This document shows, piece after piece, positions 1 to 11,127 of a stretch of 28,068 nucleotides of DNA. The notes under the pieces were generated by a model. It had not been told where the DNA came from and did no database searches. It saw only the letters and a list, made by a program, of their open reading frames with translations. The DNA comes from Basidiobolus ranarum (taxonomy: Eukaryota > Basidiobolomycota > Basidiobolomycetes > Basidiobolales). Made by a program: the position numbers and the translations under genes. Each line of letters opens with the position of its first letter. Position 1 is the first letter of the stretch. The DNA lies in contig JASJQH010006993.1 of assembly GCA_040143965.1 (NCBI GenBank), positions 1 through 28,068 on the forward strand, in the 5' to 3' direction.

Positions 1-1
1 G

Positions 2-440
2 CGACAGGTTTCGGCAAATACTACAAGCGTAAAGTTACTGTCCAACCCATTTATTAAGTGTGCATTTGCTCCTTTCATCTGTTATATAGGTTTTCGTTAG
101 GAAATGGCTTCAGAGAATGATGGAATTATGATTGTTCAGGAGTGGAAAGGGGCTGTATTGGTGAATGGATGGTCTCTAACCTCTTTTGGACCTGTGGTTG
201 TAAGTTAATTACACCAATGGTTACTTCAATCGATCGCTCACAGTCATTTGTCACATTCTAATCCTTCAGGAGTACGCCGTTCTAAGCAAGGCCTTGTACA
301 ACGAAATTTTATTCCTCATATGCATAAGGTACGTCAAATACGGCAGAATCTGAAGGTTTCTTTCGAAGCGTTTTCTCTTTAGCAGCAATCCACCCTCTAC
401 GGGGTCACATGAAAACTCTCCTATCATGCTCTACCGATAG
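2..440 (+). CDS. 3' end of an unidentified multi-exon gene, cut by the window edge
   Basis: The proposed exons are 2-28, 101-199, 270-328 and 383-440, with the stop TAG at 438-440. The introns begin GTAAAG, GTAAGT and GTACGT and end in AG. The second has a CTAAT-like branch point near its 3' end. Reading phase is kept across all three junctions (0, 0, 2). An ATG at 104 could instead begin a 70-residue protein, but the frame upstream stays open through the first intron, so a longer gene entering from the left is more likely. The peptide has a hydrophobic stretch (YNEILFLICI) and a Ser/Pro/His-rich tail. I do not recognise the family. The splice signals are good; the function is unknown. Confidence 0.42.
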
Positions 441-848
441 TACCACAGAGCATCCATCTCGGTCTGAGAGTTCACTCATTGTGGATAGAGGAATACCAGC
501 CCGGAAAACCATTAGACGAATAATATGTGATTGAAGTGTGGAGAAAAACTCTCCAATTATCAATCAGCACAATTTTTCTTACTTGGTGGAAGCTAGATCA
601 CGACTTTATTCTGGATTCAAATCGCCAACCAATACTAGACGCAACATCCCTCAATCTCTAGGTCTATAAATAAACCCAATGTGGGCACTTTGGACCAACG
701 AATAAATCATTCCTAACCTTTTTAGTCGCTCACCTCATACAATCTTTGGCCAAGATTGCCCTGTAGAGACCCTTCATACTGTAAACTTGTCTGTTCAATA
801 CTACTTGATTTTCTCTGATCCCTATCGTTATTATTATCAACCTTATTC

Positions 849-1802
849 ATGGCGCTTGTAGAAAGATGGAATCAAGGACTTCGTTCAGCTAGTGGGAATG
901 GCCATCGACTTTCTATTAGCTTGAACAATTTGAGCCGCTTTTACACAAGAAAAGCACCAGAGCGTGAGGATAGCAATATCTCTCCAGGTGGCTCTGTAAA
1001 CCGACGTAGCTGGACAAGTGAAGACTCGAGTCCTGAGATTAATATACGTTCGCGGCAGGACAGTATCTCTTCTACATCCTCTGACCTAAGCTCTTGCAAA
1101 GAGGGTCTCTTTCATTTAGAAAATGAAGGTAATTGTTTTTCGAGTCTATTTTATTCCTTCTCTCCAACAATTTCTAATCTCTCTTTACGTTGACAGAAAT
1201 GCTCGTGGACTTCTATAACACCGATATATCCGCTGTGCCTAGCCTTCTCTTGTGGAAACGCAGCATTGGTGACTCGATTAGTGTAAGCGAAGCCAATTAC
1301 ACACATCAAGCCTTGAACGTTGATGTTCAAACTCAAGAGATCCTAAATGTATCTCAGCTGACAGATCGACGTATTGTCGTGGTAATCAATGACCATCAAT
1401 TACAGCGTACAGAAATATTTATAGAGTACGCTACCACACTCAACTCAGCATTGGCTCAAAGGTCCCCCAAGTTGATTTTAAAAAGAATGTACGATTTAGT
1501 TGGACTAAATTTTGTACGAAATATGTTGGCAGTATATTCGCATGCCGATGGGGAGGTAAGGGCGATCACGATTGCTCTTTTATGTTAGGATGTACATTAA
1601 TCTTTCTTTAATGATTCAGCTTGCGTTAGTATCATGCAAGAGAGACTCCGTTGAGGTGATTAACTCTGCCTGTGTGTTCGCTTCTGGATGTCCTCAAAGT
1701 AACAGAGTAAAAAAGCTGATGTTTGTCCATGGATCTAGTGAACTCTGCATGGTAACTGAATATGGATTGAGGGCTCTAAGTCTCTCTACCCATTACAAGT
1801 AG
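849..1802 (+). CDS. Unidentified protein with Ser-rich N-terminus and possible beta-rich C-terminus
   Basis: There are three exons: 849-1128, 1197-1555 and 1620-1802. They join in frame through introns of 68 and 64 nt (GTAATT...ACAG and GTAAGG...TCAG) to give 273 residues starting at ATG 849. Residues 1-90 are rich in Ser, Arg and acidic residues and are probably disordered, with several possible phosphorylation clusters. Residues 95-273 look folded. They alternate hydrophobic strands such as RIVVVINDHQ and NMLAVYSH, and end with KLMFVHGSSELCMVTEYG, a rhythm that resembles beta-propeller blades. That resemblance is inference only. The gene lies about 400 bp downstream of the gene at the window edge, on the same strand. 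No known family was recognised. It may be a fragment of a larger propeller protein, because a single pair of blades would not close. Confidence 0.6.
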
Positions 1803-2612
1803 TGTAAAAGTGGTGTTGACATTACGAATACCTACTATGAATTCCCAGAGATTAATGATATTCTCCTTGGTTGTATATAGTTAGCATACCTTATTGAGCC
1901 AAAGCTCGGTATATAATAGTCAAAGCAGACTCCCCTTTTGATACATCTGTATCCTTAATTTACGCTGCTTTGAACTAGTCTCGCTCAAAGTGTTAGATGT
2001 GTACATAGAGAAGTGCTGATATTATATTGTAGCACATTCTTAATAAATGAGGTTGACTAAGAAACTTCAATTGATTACAAATCCTATCCTTGAAATTCAC
2101 TATGAAGATAGATGTGTGTGTGCCACCACTGGCTAAACAACCATCCCTACCTTGATCGAAAAGGTGGTACAAACTGGTAGGTATACATATAGTATTGATT
2201 CATCCATTATACTTTAACAACCAATAAGATATAACATTTAATACGAGCTCCTGTTGTAGGCTCATAGAGTAAATAAATAAAGCAGTGGATATTTATGGAC
2301 TAGTAAAATGCAGTATATATGTAGGGTGTAGTGAGAATTACAAATGATTCAAGAAGAAATATATGATTGGCGTGTGTCCCTCGCGTCGAAAAATTTCCTG
2401 ATATTTAGCCAAGCCATGAATACTTGATCGCAATTTTTGAATCCACACACCTGCAGATAAGTCAGTTTTGAGGCAGGGGTTTCATAAAAAGGCGTAAAAA
2501 GGTTAAATGAAGTGAATACCAATATTTGGCTATTCAATGCTACATTAGAATGTCTGTATGAGAAGTATCAATTCTCTCATATGGAAGGCCATGAAGAATG
2601 GGTGTTTTACTG
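1803..2612. other. Intergenic, no gene seen
   Basis: This AT-rich sequence has no convincing exon on either strand. An AATAAA-like signal near 2041 could serve the 3' end of the gene ending at 1802. The short minus-strand frame at 2349-2537 has no recognisable content. Confidence 0.5.
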
Positions 2613-3123
2613 TAGGCTTTAAGAGAATACTTAAGCATAGTTGCTAACTTTTTTTGCAATTCCAGAGGCCTATTAGCTGATATAACAACAACAATCACCT
2701 TTGATTGTGGCATGAGAGAACTGTACCTTCAATCAGGAGTCAAGTATGAAGTAAAGCATTTGCATCTTTCAATCAAGTGAAATCAAGGATTTGGAAGTGG
2801 CAATTGGCAAGTGAGGGTAATCCATGCTTAGACAATGGTATATTCTCTCCCTCACAAATTGTTCAAAATATACATACTGATACTGAGATGGTGCGCCCGA
2901 AACTCGGAACAAAGTATGAAGTTGCTTGTCAAGCCAACAACCATATCATCATATATTTGTGGCATTTGACTTGGATAATCCTGTCACAGTCCGAAGAGAT
3001 TGTATTACTGTGGTGTTCACTGGTAATGAATCAATGAATCAGCACTCACACACTATCATTCAACAAATCGGGGTTTCAGAAAGTGATTGGCTATTTGAGT
3101 ATGTAAATTGTACACTTGAATAA
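2613..3123 (+). pseudogene. Unresolved gene-like scraps with a repeated KYEV motif
   Basis: Three short open stretches lie in three different plus-strand frames: about 2616-2778, 2750-3037 and 2926-3123. The first contains YLQSGVKYEV and the second PKLGTKYEVACQANN, so a KYEV-like motif occurs twice about 190 bp apart. The third (FVAFDLDNPVTVRRDC, then VVFTGNES) has the composition of a folded protein. No GT-AG intron of the size used by neighbouring genes joins them neatly. I therefore read them as a decayed or partly duplicated gene, or as chance. The family is unknown. Confidence 0.2.
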
Positions 3124-3406
3124 TGAAGGAAGCCAAAAACTTCTGATGCGAAATTACCGCACCGAATTTCACGATCGCGGCATGTAAGGAAAATATCGAT
3201 TCAAGATAATGGAGAGATTTTTAGCCAATGAGCAGACTTTATGACGTTGAGTTTCCTATTCAAGACTTTGGAATACATTTATATATAATGTAGCGAGGAG
3301 ATTTGTCTCAAAATCTTGCATTACCATTCAAGTTTTGGTTATTTCACTTTTACTCATTTCTAACATAACAGGCGTATTTTACTCTGTCCAGCATATAGAC
3401 ACAAGA

Positions 3407-4378
3407 ATGTACGATAAAATAGTTAGCATATCACCTAATAGTCCAGTACCTTCGACTATTTCTCATGAGTTTACCAAGCGCAAAAACTGGTCTAACAAAC
3501 TGTTGAATGAGATCAAGGACTTTTATCACGTCATTACCCCAGAGGGAAAGCTTTTATATTGTTCTTCCTCTTGCCAAGAGTTAGTAGGATTTCAACCAGA
3601 TGAGTTGGTTGGACGTAACATCAAAGAATTTCTCCACGTAGACGATGTGGACTGTTATCTCCGAGAACTCGCTTTAGCCCGACATGAACAAGAATACCGG
3701 TTATTTCTTCGTTTTCGACGCAAAGATGATAGGTTTGTAATGTTTGAGGTTTTAGGTCGTCCTTACACCTCCAACATGGGCGAATTGAAGTGCTATTTTA
3801 GTATGGCCCGACCCTACCCTGCTAAAGCCACTTCGGTGATGGATAATTTTCTAGAGTTAAAGATGGAAAATGAGCGCCTTCGTCGTCAACTTGCCGACTT
3901 GGGTGTATCTGTTAAGACACCCGAGCTTTCCGAATCGATGGAAAGTACTACCACTTCTGAACTTACACATAAACCTTCCACTTCATATGAACTTGAACCT
4001 CGTGCGGATCTGGATCAAGAAACTGCTTCTACTCTAGAAACCATGTTGGCCAAACCTAAGCGCAAGGTATGCTAATGTTATTCACCTATCGAATAGATTT
4101 CATATCTAAGTACAGTCTATTTTTTAGAATCAAAAGAAGCAGAAGGAAAGTGAACAGGAACGTGTGTGTACCGATTGTGGGACAGTGGACTCACCTGAAT
4201 GGCGTAAAGGACCTCAAGGACCTAAAACGTAAATGATTTCATAACTATGAGAAAATACCACCTTGTACTTACTATATCCCTTTCATTTAATTTCAATCAC
4301 TCTATTAGACTTTGCAACGCCTGTGGTCTTCGTTGGTCGAAACTTAATCGACGTCAGTCCGTTCCAGAGCCGGTATAA
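3407..4378 (+). CDS. wc-2: White Collar-2-like PAS and GATA zinc-finger transcription factor
   Basis: There are three exons, 3407-4066, 4128-4228 and 4309-4378, separated by introns of 61 and 80 nt, giving 276 residues. A PAS domain spans about residues 36-127 ([19 protein letters not shown], then [20 protein letters not shown]). A short charged coiled coil follows ([14 protein letters not shown]), then an acidic Ser/Thr linker. The GATA finger is C234-X2-C237-X18-C256-X2-C259. The 18-residue loop is the form found in fungal WC-2 proteins, and the second intron splits the finger. In other fungi WC-2 pairs with the flavin photoreceptor WC-1 and binds GATA-like light-response elements in the nucleus. 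The PAS domain here is the partner-binding type, with no visible flavin-binding NCRFLQ-like motif. ATG 3407 is chosen as start because the open frame upstream of it lacks an ATG. An AGATAA site lies upstream near 3206. Family assignment is firm; orthology to WC-2 is likely. Confidence 0.9.
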
Positions 4379-5453
4379 AATGTGTGTGAACCAAGGAATT
4401 TATTTACTATGTTCGATAAACTATTTTCTAAGAAAATTAATGTCGCTGGTTAAACATAAACAATCACTACCATTTTCAAACGCAGTTCTACCAAAAATCT
4501 GCAGTACTATTTGATGCAATGATATTTATGGAATCAGATGTGGATCTACCATATAATCCAACTTTTAACTTATCCTAAATAAACTTTGAACACGATGTAG
4601 AATCCATATATGTATAACTAGCAGTTGAAGCTTTACCGATATTAATCTTACTCCATAAATCTGCTTTGAAAGATCCTGTGAAGTCGTCAGTAAAGATAAA
4701 CTAAAAAGGTGGATGAAGCATTTCCACTTTGGGATAATTTATAGTAGTATCAATTCGATAAGTGCCATATGTTGATAGAATCGTTGGATTCTTAGAAAAG
4801 ATTCCTTTCAAGGCTAGTAGTAGTGTTCATATTGAAAGTTGTATATATTTACATTATGAAACAAAAAGATTCCCATCGGCATTCCAAACGACTCTCTAAC
4901 CGAACGCTAATGAGAAGAACGTGTTACTGCAAGATAATGATACTAAACCCCATCTTCTTTACTAACTCCTACTTGATCAAGAGGAAAATGCCCTAGTTAG
5001 ACTAACCTCCTTTTCCACATATATTGTCTTCAAATTGCAATGAGCTCTCTCTTACAAAGCCAGGTGCTCTCAGTTAAAAACTGCTCATCATTCCTAGTTG
5101 AACTCGCGGTTGAACCTGCGCTAATATGCATCGATTATTTATTTTTGTATAGTCAAGTGAGTAGCGAAAGCAAGAATCATAACAGTAGAAGAATGAGCAT
5201 TTACATCAAAAATCATTGTTCCAGCTTCAAAGTCAGCGTTCTCTTAGGGAAGAGAGTACTTGGATCATATCCACGTCGAACAGCTTTACAAAAACAATGA
5301 ACAAGATCGGGGGGAAACAAAAGTTGGGATAATAAAAACAGAAGAACTGACAGTAAACTTTGCAATAATGATAAGATTGTGGGAGATATTAAAATACATG
5401 TTGTGAGACATCAACTAACTTCATTAGGTTGAATGCAAGTACGAGTGATTCAA
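4379..5453. other. Convergent intergenic region, no gene seen
   Basis: This stretch separates the 3' ends of the WC-2-like gene (+) and the SAM-HMG gene (-). An AATAAA near 4578 fits the WC-2 transcript end. An 86-codon plus-strand frame at 5040-5300 has no recognisable motif and I do not call it. Confidence 0.5.
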
Positions 5454-6590
5454 TCAACAACTCGGAACAATTGCTGGCCACGAATTATGATCCACAGCTC
5501 TACCCGAGGATGCATCATGATACATGAGATCGTCAGCTGTAAGGAGAAGACCTAGATTAGAAATACATATACAGGCCTTTTAAAATAAATGGGACCATGC
5601 TAAATAATTACCATTTGTGTCATCCGATGGAATGCTGTTGTCAATTTCATCAGGCTTGGGGTGCTTCCGAGGTCTACCAACCGGACGAACACAGGAAGAT
5701 GACTTGGCCCTAAACTCAACAAGGTACTCCTGGTATTCTTTGTACTCTGGTGTTTTTTTGTACGCCTCCAGAGTCTCCAGGTACTCTTGTTTGGCTTTGG
5801 CAGCATTTTGGTCAACCTCATCTTTCTCCTCGGGGCTGAGAGATTTCCAACGGTCACCTACAATTTTGGCCATATCGGTAAACGACATGTTTTGATCCTT
5901 GAACTCTGCCCGGACCTTGTTTGAAAACATCACATAGGCTGAAGGTGGTTTCTCGGGTGCGTTCTTGTCAGGCTTAGGATGTCTTCTATACCTTCGCTTA
6001 TTACTATTACTTTCGGCTGATGGAGGTGATGACTTCAGTGGTGCAATTGGAAGCTTTGGATTCATGAAGAATATCTTCTGATTTCCATTAGGAGGCGAAG
6101 AGATTAGATTTTTGGCGAAGAGGTTAGATGCTCTAGGATCTGTATTGGAGGGAAAGCAGTCACAATTAGGTCAGGTGATATGACGTGGCACTTGCCATGA
6201 TAATTACTAACCAGATCCAGTTAAACTCATGAACGGATTATCATTTGCACCAATAGACAGTGGAAAAGGAGGCGTGAAAGGAGAGCCCTTGAGAGCATTA
6301 ATTTCACGCTGTATGAGCTGAATAAAAAGCAGATAAATTTAGAAAACATCGGTGAGTTCGAGAGTTCAATACGAATACTTTACCCTGCGATGGCCTCTCT
6401 TCACATCCAGTGCCACTAGATCAGATTCCGTAACCTCAAAAAGCTATGAATAACGGGTTAGTTGGGGCTAGTTTTGTGCGAATAGCTAGTGATGACAACT
6501 AACAGATCTTAATTGGTCAAAGCCCTCAGCCAGGAAGGCCTCTGTATATTGCTCCAAGCCGCATTTTTTAAGAAACTCTTGGACTTCCAT
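5454..6590 (-). CDS. SAM-domain plus HMG-box DNA-binding protein
   Basis: There are five exons on the minus strand: 6590-6504, 6443-6384, 6317-6212, 6139-5612 and 5536-5454. The introns are 60, 66, 72 and 75 nt, and the protein has 287 residues. Residues 1-60 form a SAM domain (CGLEQYTEAFLAEGFDQLRS, then LFEVTESDLVALDVKRGHRR). A linker follows, then basic KRRYRRHPKPDK. The HMG box spans about 146-217 (PEKPPSAYVMFSNKVRAEFK, IVGDRWKSLSPEEKD). An AT-hook-like VGRPRKHPK lies near 237-245. The box is of the NHP6/HMGB non-sequence-specific type, so a nuclear architectural or chromatin role is likely; the SAM domain would give self- or partner association. The last intron has two possible acceptors 15 nt apart, both in frame. 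The downstream CAG is preferred because the CTAAT branch point lies almost on the upstream TAG. The 5' ends of the first two introns are GTTAGT and GTAAAG. Confidence 0.9.
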
Positions 6591-7000
6591 ATCCTCACAA
6601 TGGTTGTAGTGGTGAGCAAAAATGATAGAGAACGGCGTGACGAATAGTTACACGAAAGGAAAAGCTACTTGTATCGAACAAACGGTTATAGAAGCGCTAG
6701 ATAACCCAACACTCAAAGGGGTGTTCTAAAAATACGACAATAGTATGACCGCACTAGTGAGAGAACACTTGTACAAAATTTCTAAGAGAATATTGTGGCG
6801 ATGAAAACTAGCCAAAGATACGGAATTATCACAAAAAAGTGTGAAAATTAACTGGATTAACGTGAAAAGGAAATGGCAAGTAACAAGTTGCAAGATATTG
6901 GACTACTGAATTATGGAAAAGCAGCAAAAGATGGGATGTAACAGTACGGATTTAAATAAAGTCGACTCCAGAGCAAGCTTGATTAAGCAAATCTTACGTA
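6591..7000. other. Upstream region of the SAM-HMG gene
   Basis: This is the presumed 5' UTR and promoter of the minus-strand SAM-HMG gene. It is AT-rich and no clear element was recognised. No coding stretch was seen on either strand. Confidence 0.4.
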
Positions 7001-8260
7001 TTTATAAATAATGGCTATATTTCCAGGGAGCTCAAAACAGACGAATGGGATAACCATGGCATCGTGGAAATCACTGGAGTCACGAGTAATTCAATGGCAC
7101 TTTGATTGGACCCACCGCCCAACAATTCAATTTCACCATTGCAAGCCCTTACCATCGATAATATTTGATTGGTTGGAAATGGATGATGTTTCGACAAGAT
7201 ATTAAAAGTTCCCAGAGGTCTGGGGTCCCATCCAGTTGAGGAAGGGAGATTCCCTAAATAAATATGGAATTTAGATTGACTGCGCTGATTTCATCAAACA
7301 TGCTGAGTGAAAATACATCTTGAAACCGATCAGTGCATCTAATGTCCTATAATTTCTGGCAAGAAAGATCCATCATCTGACTTTGTACGATCAATAAATT
7401 GAACTCCACCCTTTTTTAGACGCACAGAAGGGGGTCCAAGGCGGGTAGAATGAGATCATTTGTAGATGAGTTGGATAATTTAATCATTCCTGGGTACAAT
7501 TCATGACCAGTGTGATGTAGTTTTGATGGAGTTGCATGTTTCTGGTGGAATGAACGTGTAAATTCGTTTAAAGGAAAGGATAACCGCTCCCCGCAACAGG
7601 CGGTGCTTGATTGGCCAGCGAGAGCGGTGGCCGAGAGTGCGGTAATTCTTTGAAACGAAATAAGTGCATATTAGGAATATGCCCATTTCCAACATAAGGA
7701 GCACTGTGTGAGTGAATCGATGTCTATTGGCCACTTACGGGACATCATCGAAATATTGTTCGATGATTTCCAGGCAATAGGGCAGCTTGGCATCTAATAT
7801 GTGCTTGAAATCAAATACCGGAGAAGCACAGGCGGAATCTATGCAACTTGCAGAAGCCACAATATTTCGCACAATATTCGGCACATATATTTATTACAAG
7901 AGTAGATGTGTGCAGTCAATGCCACTGGATTTGTATGACTGTGTAATATAGTGTCCGGCTCAAGTACTAATTGGCACGATACATGGCGGATATTATCCCA
8001 CTTGGCTAAACTCCTGTTTATTTCAATCATGTAGGCTGAGTTGCATGAGACAAAGGTACTGGTGCACGATGTGGGTAATTTCCTCAGCACCAACAATATT
8101 CGCTGGAAAAACCTGAATACTTATTCAATCTTGATTTTGCGCCATTTGAGAGCGAATAGCGATAATGTTCTGAGTCTGCTTATCGATAGTTTCAAATACC
8201 AAGACATGAATCCAGTTTTTCTCATTGCGGTGAGAATCTCCTGTTAGTATAAATTAATCC
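7001..8260 (+). pseudogene. Unresolved cluster of coding-like stretches
   Basis: Several short plus-strand stretches have protein-like composition but do not join into one gene. Near 7026-7105 is SRELKTDEWDNHGIVEITG. Near 7675-7799 is SIGHLRDIIEILFDDFQ. Near 7807-7950 is TGEAQAESMQLAEATIF. At 8041-8247 is a 68-codon frame (NIRWKNLNTYSILILRHLRA, then LLIDSFKYQDMNPVFLIA) preceded by a plausible acceptor (CATGTAG). One 60-nt GT-AG intron fits at 7086-7145, but the other candidate introns (33-44 nt) are shorter than any in the confident genes. The minus strand also has an open frame at 7015-7197. The cluster could be a decaying host gene or a real gene whose exons I failed to join. No family was recognised. 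Confidence 0.2.
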
Positions 8261-10770
8261 CAAATGTAAATGGCATGATTAAATTAAGTGATGATTGAGC
8301 TACACTCAGGGTTTGGTAGAATTCGATGAATTTCCCATTGGCTGATAAAGGTGTGGCTCAAAGTTTGTGCAATGTGAGGCCTACCGCAAATATATGGCGA
8401 TTTTGTGAGTCATGCCAAATATCTCTCTATTAATTGGCCATAAATATCGGTGTTAATCGATTGTTATTATTTATGCAATTCATCAACGGGCGCGGGTCTA
8501 GAATACTCACTCATGACAAGCCCAAAGGATGGTTAATCAAAGTAATACATCAACCTTGAGAGGTGTATTAGCAAATGAATTGATGAATTGAAGGCTGTCT
8601 CTTGTTGAAGTAACCAGTCAGACAAGTATTAATACCATGAGCAGCTGTTTGAAGCACCTGGTTAGCCGTCGTGATGCTGATTGGTATGTAGCCTTCATAA
8701 CATTCACCAATAGCAACATGACCGTGCTGTGACTACCAAATGCTTTTAACTCATGAGTGGGTGGTAGTCAACCTGTTTTGTAGCTGATACAAAACCTCTA
8801 AATCTAAGCCATGTATCGGACAACCCAATGCCAAGTCGTTTGAAAGGATTTGATCAGCAAGCTCAAGGGAATTTGCGTTTCTCCTTATACGTGATCATCG
8901 CTTGGATAGATAGAGAACGAGCTGCCCTCAGTGTGGTTGAACAGAATCATTAGCTATCCTAGCATTTGTGAGTATATACAGGCCGATGCGGTACTGTATA
9001 AAGAATGATTGCGTTGGTGTACATGTTGACACCAATCCTTTACCTGTAAAGCAGATGTTGGATATTCACTTTAATTTAGCACTGGAGTAGGTGAGATATG
9101 TTGTATGTTTTCTTTTAAATGGATTGTATCTCCTGAGAAGCTTTGGCATTAGTGGGTAAGTAATGTGTACGTCAGAGATATCCGATTATATCGGTTAAGC
9201 CATTTAAGATTCAGGGTGAGGAGTGGTACACGTGTTAATAGAATAATAGAAAGTGAATAAGGCTGGGGGAATGTGAGGCTGATAAATATAGTAGTTCAGG
9301 TTGATGGAGGATGAATTCGATATTATTTCAACACGATTTATCTCAATTTCTGGACTTGGTGAGGGTAATCAATCGGGGGATGGTGAATGAGCCAAACTGG
9401 AGTGAATATTGGGCATATTGAAGGAATGGCCGGTCAATGGTAAAATGCCAGTCGTGTTCTGATTTCTGAGTCAAGTGTATAGGTAGCTACTATAGCTGGT
9501 ATAACAAACGAGGGATTTAGGCCAATTTCCTCCAAAATGCAAGAATCTTTTTCCAAATTTGGTTATTGTTAAGTCCAAAGTAGTAACGATCTTCATGGTT
9601 GGATAGTCATCATTATCATTATCATTGCACTAATCTGGGAATACTCCTTTTACGAATTTGCAGAGCTTCAGAATCTGATAAGAATAAGCTGAAGCAATTA
9701 CATAAAAGAATACTTGACAATAGAGGCGATTTACTTGCATCATGAGAAAGCTCCTCCAGCAAGTCACTAAATGAAAAAGTAAAATGTAAACATTTAAAAA
9801 GTCTTTCTAGCAGATATCTGTCTCCATGACGTTACACCAAAGTATTCTGCTTCTATAAAGCGCTGAGCTAGCATTAGCTCTGATGCCCAATTATTCATAT
9901 ATTTACATATCTTGTTTGAGAGAAATCGTAGTATTTATTGCAGCTTTTGCGGTAAAGGTACCCACTTAGATTATACATGTATCTCTTAATCGCCCGATAT
10001 TTAGCAATTTGTTTATGATTCATTTAAGACCGAAGCATTAACATCGACGTGTCTATAACGAATAGATAGAAAAGTTATGAATACCAGTTATCTTATGAAT
10101 CCAGGAAGATGCTAACAAAGAACATAATTCTATGAATTAAGCACTTAAATAGTCATATGTAATATATAACTTTGCGAGTATTTCCAAGTTATATTTCTAC
10201 AGAATATCCTTTGAGAATGGTGAATATATGAAAAATTTGAATCCTTTAGAGCTCATTAAAATAGTCATATTCTTGTACTGCATGGATATGTGTCTCTACC
10301 TCTACTATTTCCCCCTCCATCTTTATGTAAGAAACATCTATTTGTTGTTTCATGCAGTTGCATATGAATTGAAGATCAAATATATATTCATAACCTCCTA
10401 GACTTTTCGAAGTGTTTCTATCACGTATTTTCAGACAAGAATCTCGTCATGTCTTCAGTTTTGGATTGAAATGCCAGTTTGTATTAACGCGCAAATACTT
10501 TTTATAGTCTACCTCAGCCTTCAGACAGCATTTGAGAGGGTTAATTTTACCAGATTTACAAGAAATCCAGCAACAGTGAAATCTTACATGGCACAAGTTG
10601 GTTAAAAATCAATAGATATATGTTTCTTAATATCCAGATACTTTTAACAACGCAAGTCAATATAAATTTAGGATTATGTAGCAAAAACATGATACTTCAG
10701 TATCGCTCAATTATATTAGTGTAAGCCATGTGACACATGACAAAAAGCTTGCATATTGTGTCTAGGGGTT
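8261..10770. other. Gene-poor AT-rich tract
   Basis: About 2.5 kb has no open frame of note on either strand and no recognisable transposon protein. It holds a small imperfect TCATTA repeat near 9607-9626 and a small hairpin (TTTTGT/ACAAAA) near 8777-8795. Confidence 0.5.
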
Positions 10771-11127
10771 TTATTTCTTCAGTCTAGGGAGTGCATATTT
10801 ATGAATAACACAAGGCAAATACACACCAACTCTCTTCTGAGTAACATCTAACCACGTCCTACTCTGTGAATTGGTTGTTGTGAAGTAAACATTTACTATT
10901 CTTGCAGAAACATGTATTATGCTGAGATTTAGTATTTCTTGATTATCATGCTCTAGACATTTTCTAATATGCCAATAATAATACTTGCACCAAGTTTCAG
11001 AGACGCTTATAAGTGCGGAGTGTGGTTGAAAGATAACTATTTGTAGGCACTGATCAAGCAATGAGACATTGATGGAGTGGGTAGAAAGAATTATAGTTTG
11101 ACGCATCCATCCAATTCTTAAAGTCAT
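10771..11127 (-). CDS. Possible orphan ORF, 118 codons
   Basis: This is a continuous minus-strand frame with an ATG start at 11127 and TAA at the low end. It is the longest open frame in a 4-kb gene-poor tract. The protein has mixed composition with several Cys and Trp residues (ETWCKYYYWHIRKC, YLPCVIHKYALPRLKK) and no clear membrane segment or signal peptide. No family was recognised and no splice partner seen. In AT-rich DNA a frame this long can arise by chance, so the call is weak. Confidence 0.2.
   Translation of the reverse strand: MTLRIGWMRQTIILSTHSINVSLLDQCLQIVIFQPHSALISVSETWCKYYYWHIRKCLEHDNQEILNLSIIHVSARIVNVYFTTTNSQSRTWLDVTQKRVGVYLPCVIHKYALPRLKK

Noticed and set aside
5617-5895. Plus-strand 92-codon frame opposite the HMG box
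   Set aside because: It is antisense to a clearly conserved HMG-box exon and is explained as its shadow.
7501-7734. Minus-strand 77-codon frame
   Set aside because: It has no family signature and overlaps plus-strand stretches of more protein-like composition.
9607-9626. Short TCATTA repeat
   Set aside because: It has only about three imperfect units, too few to call a microsatellite of interest or a regulatory array.
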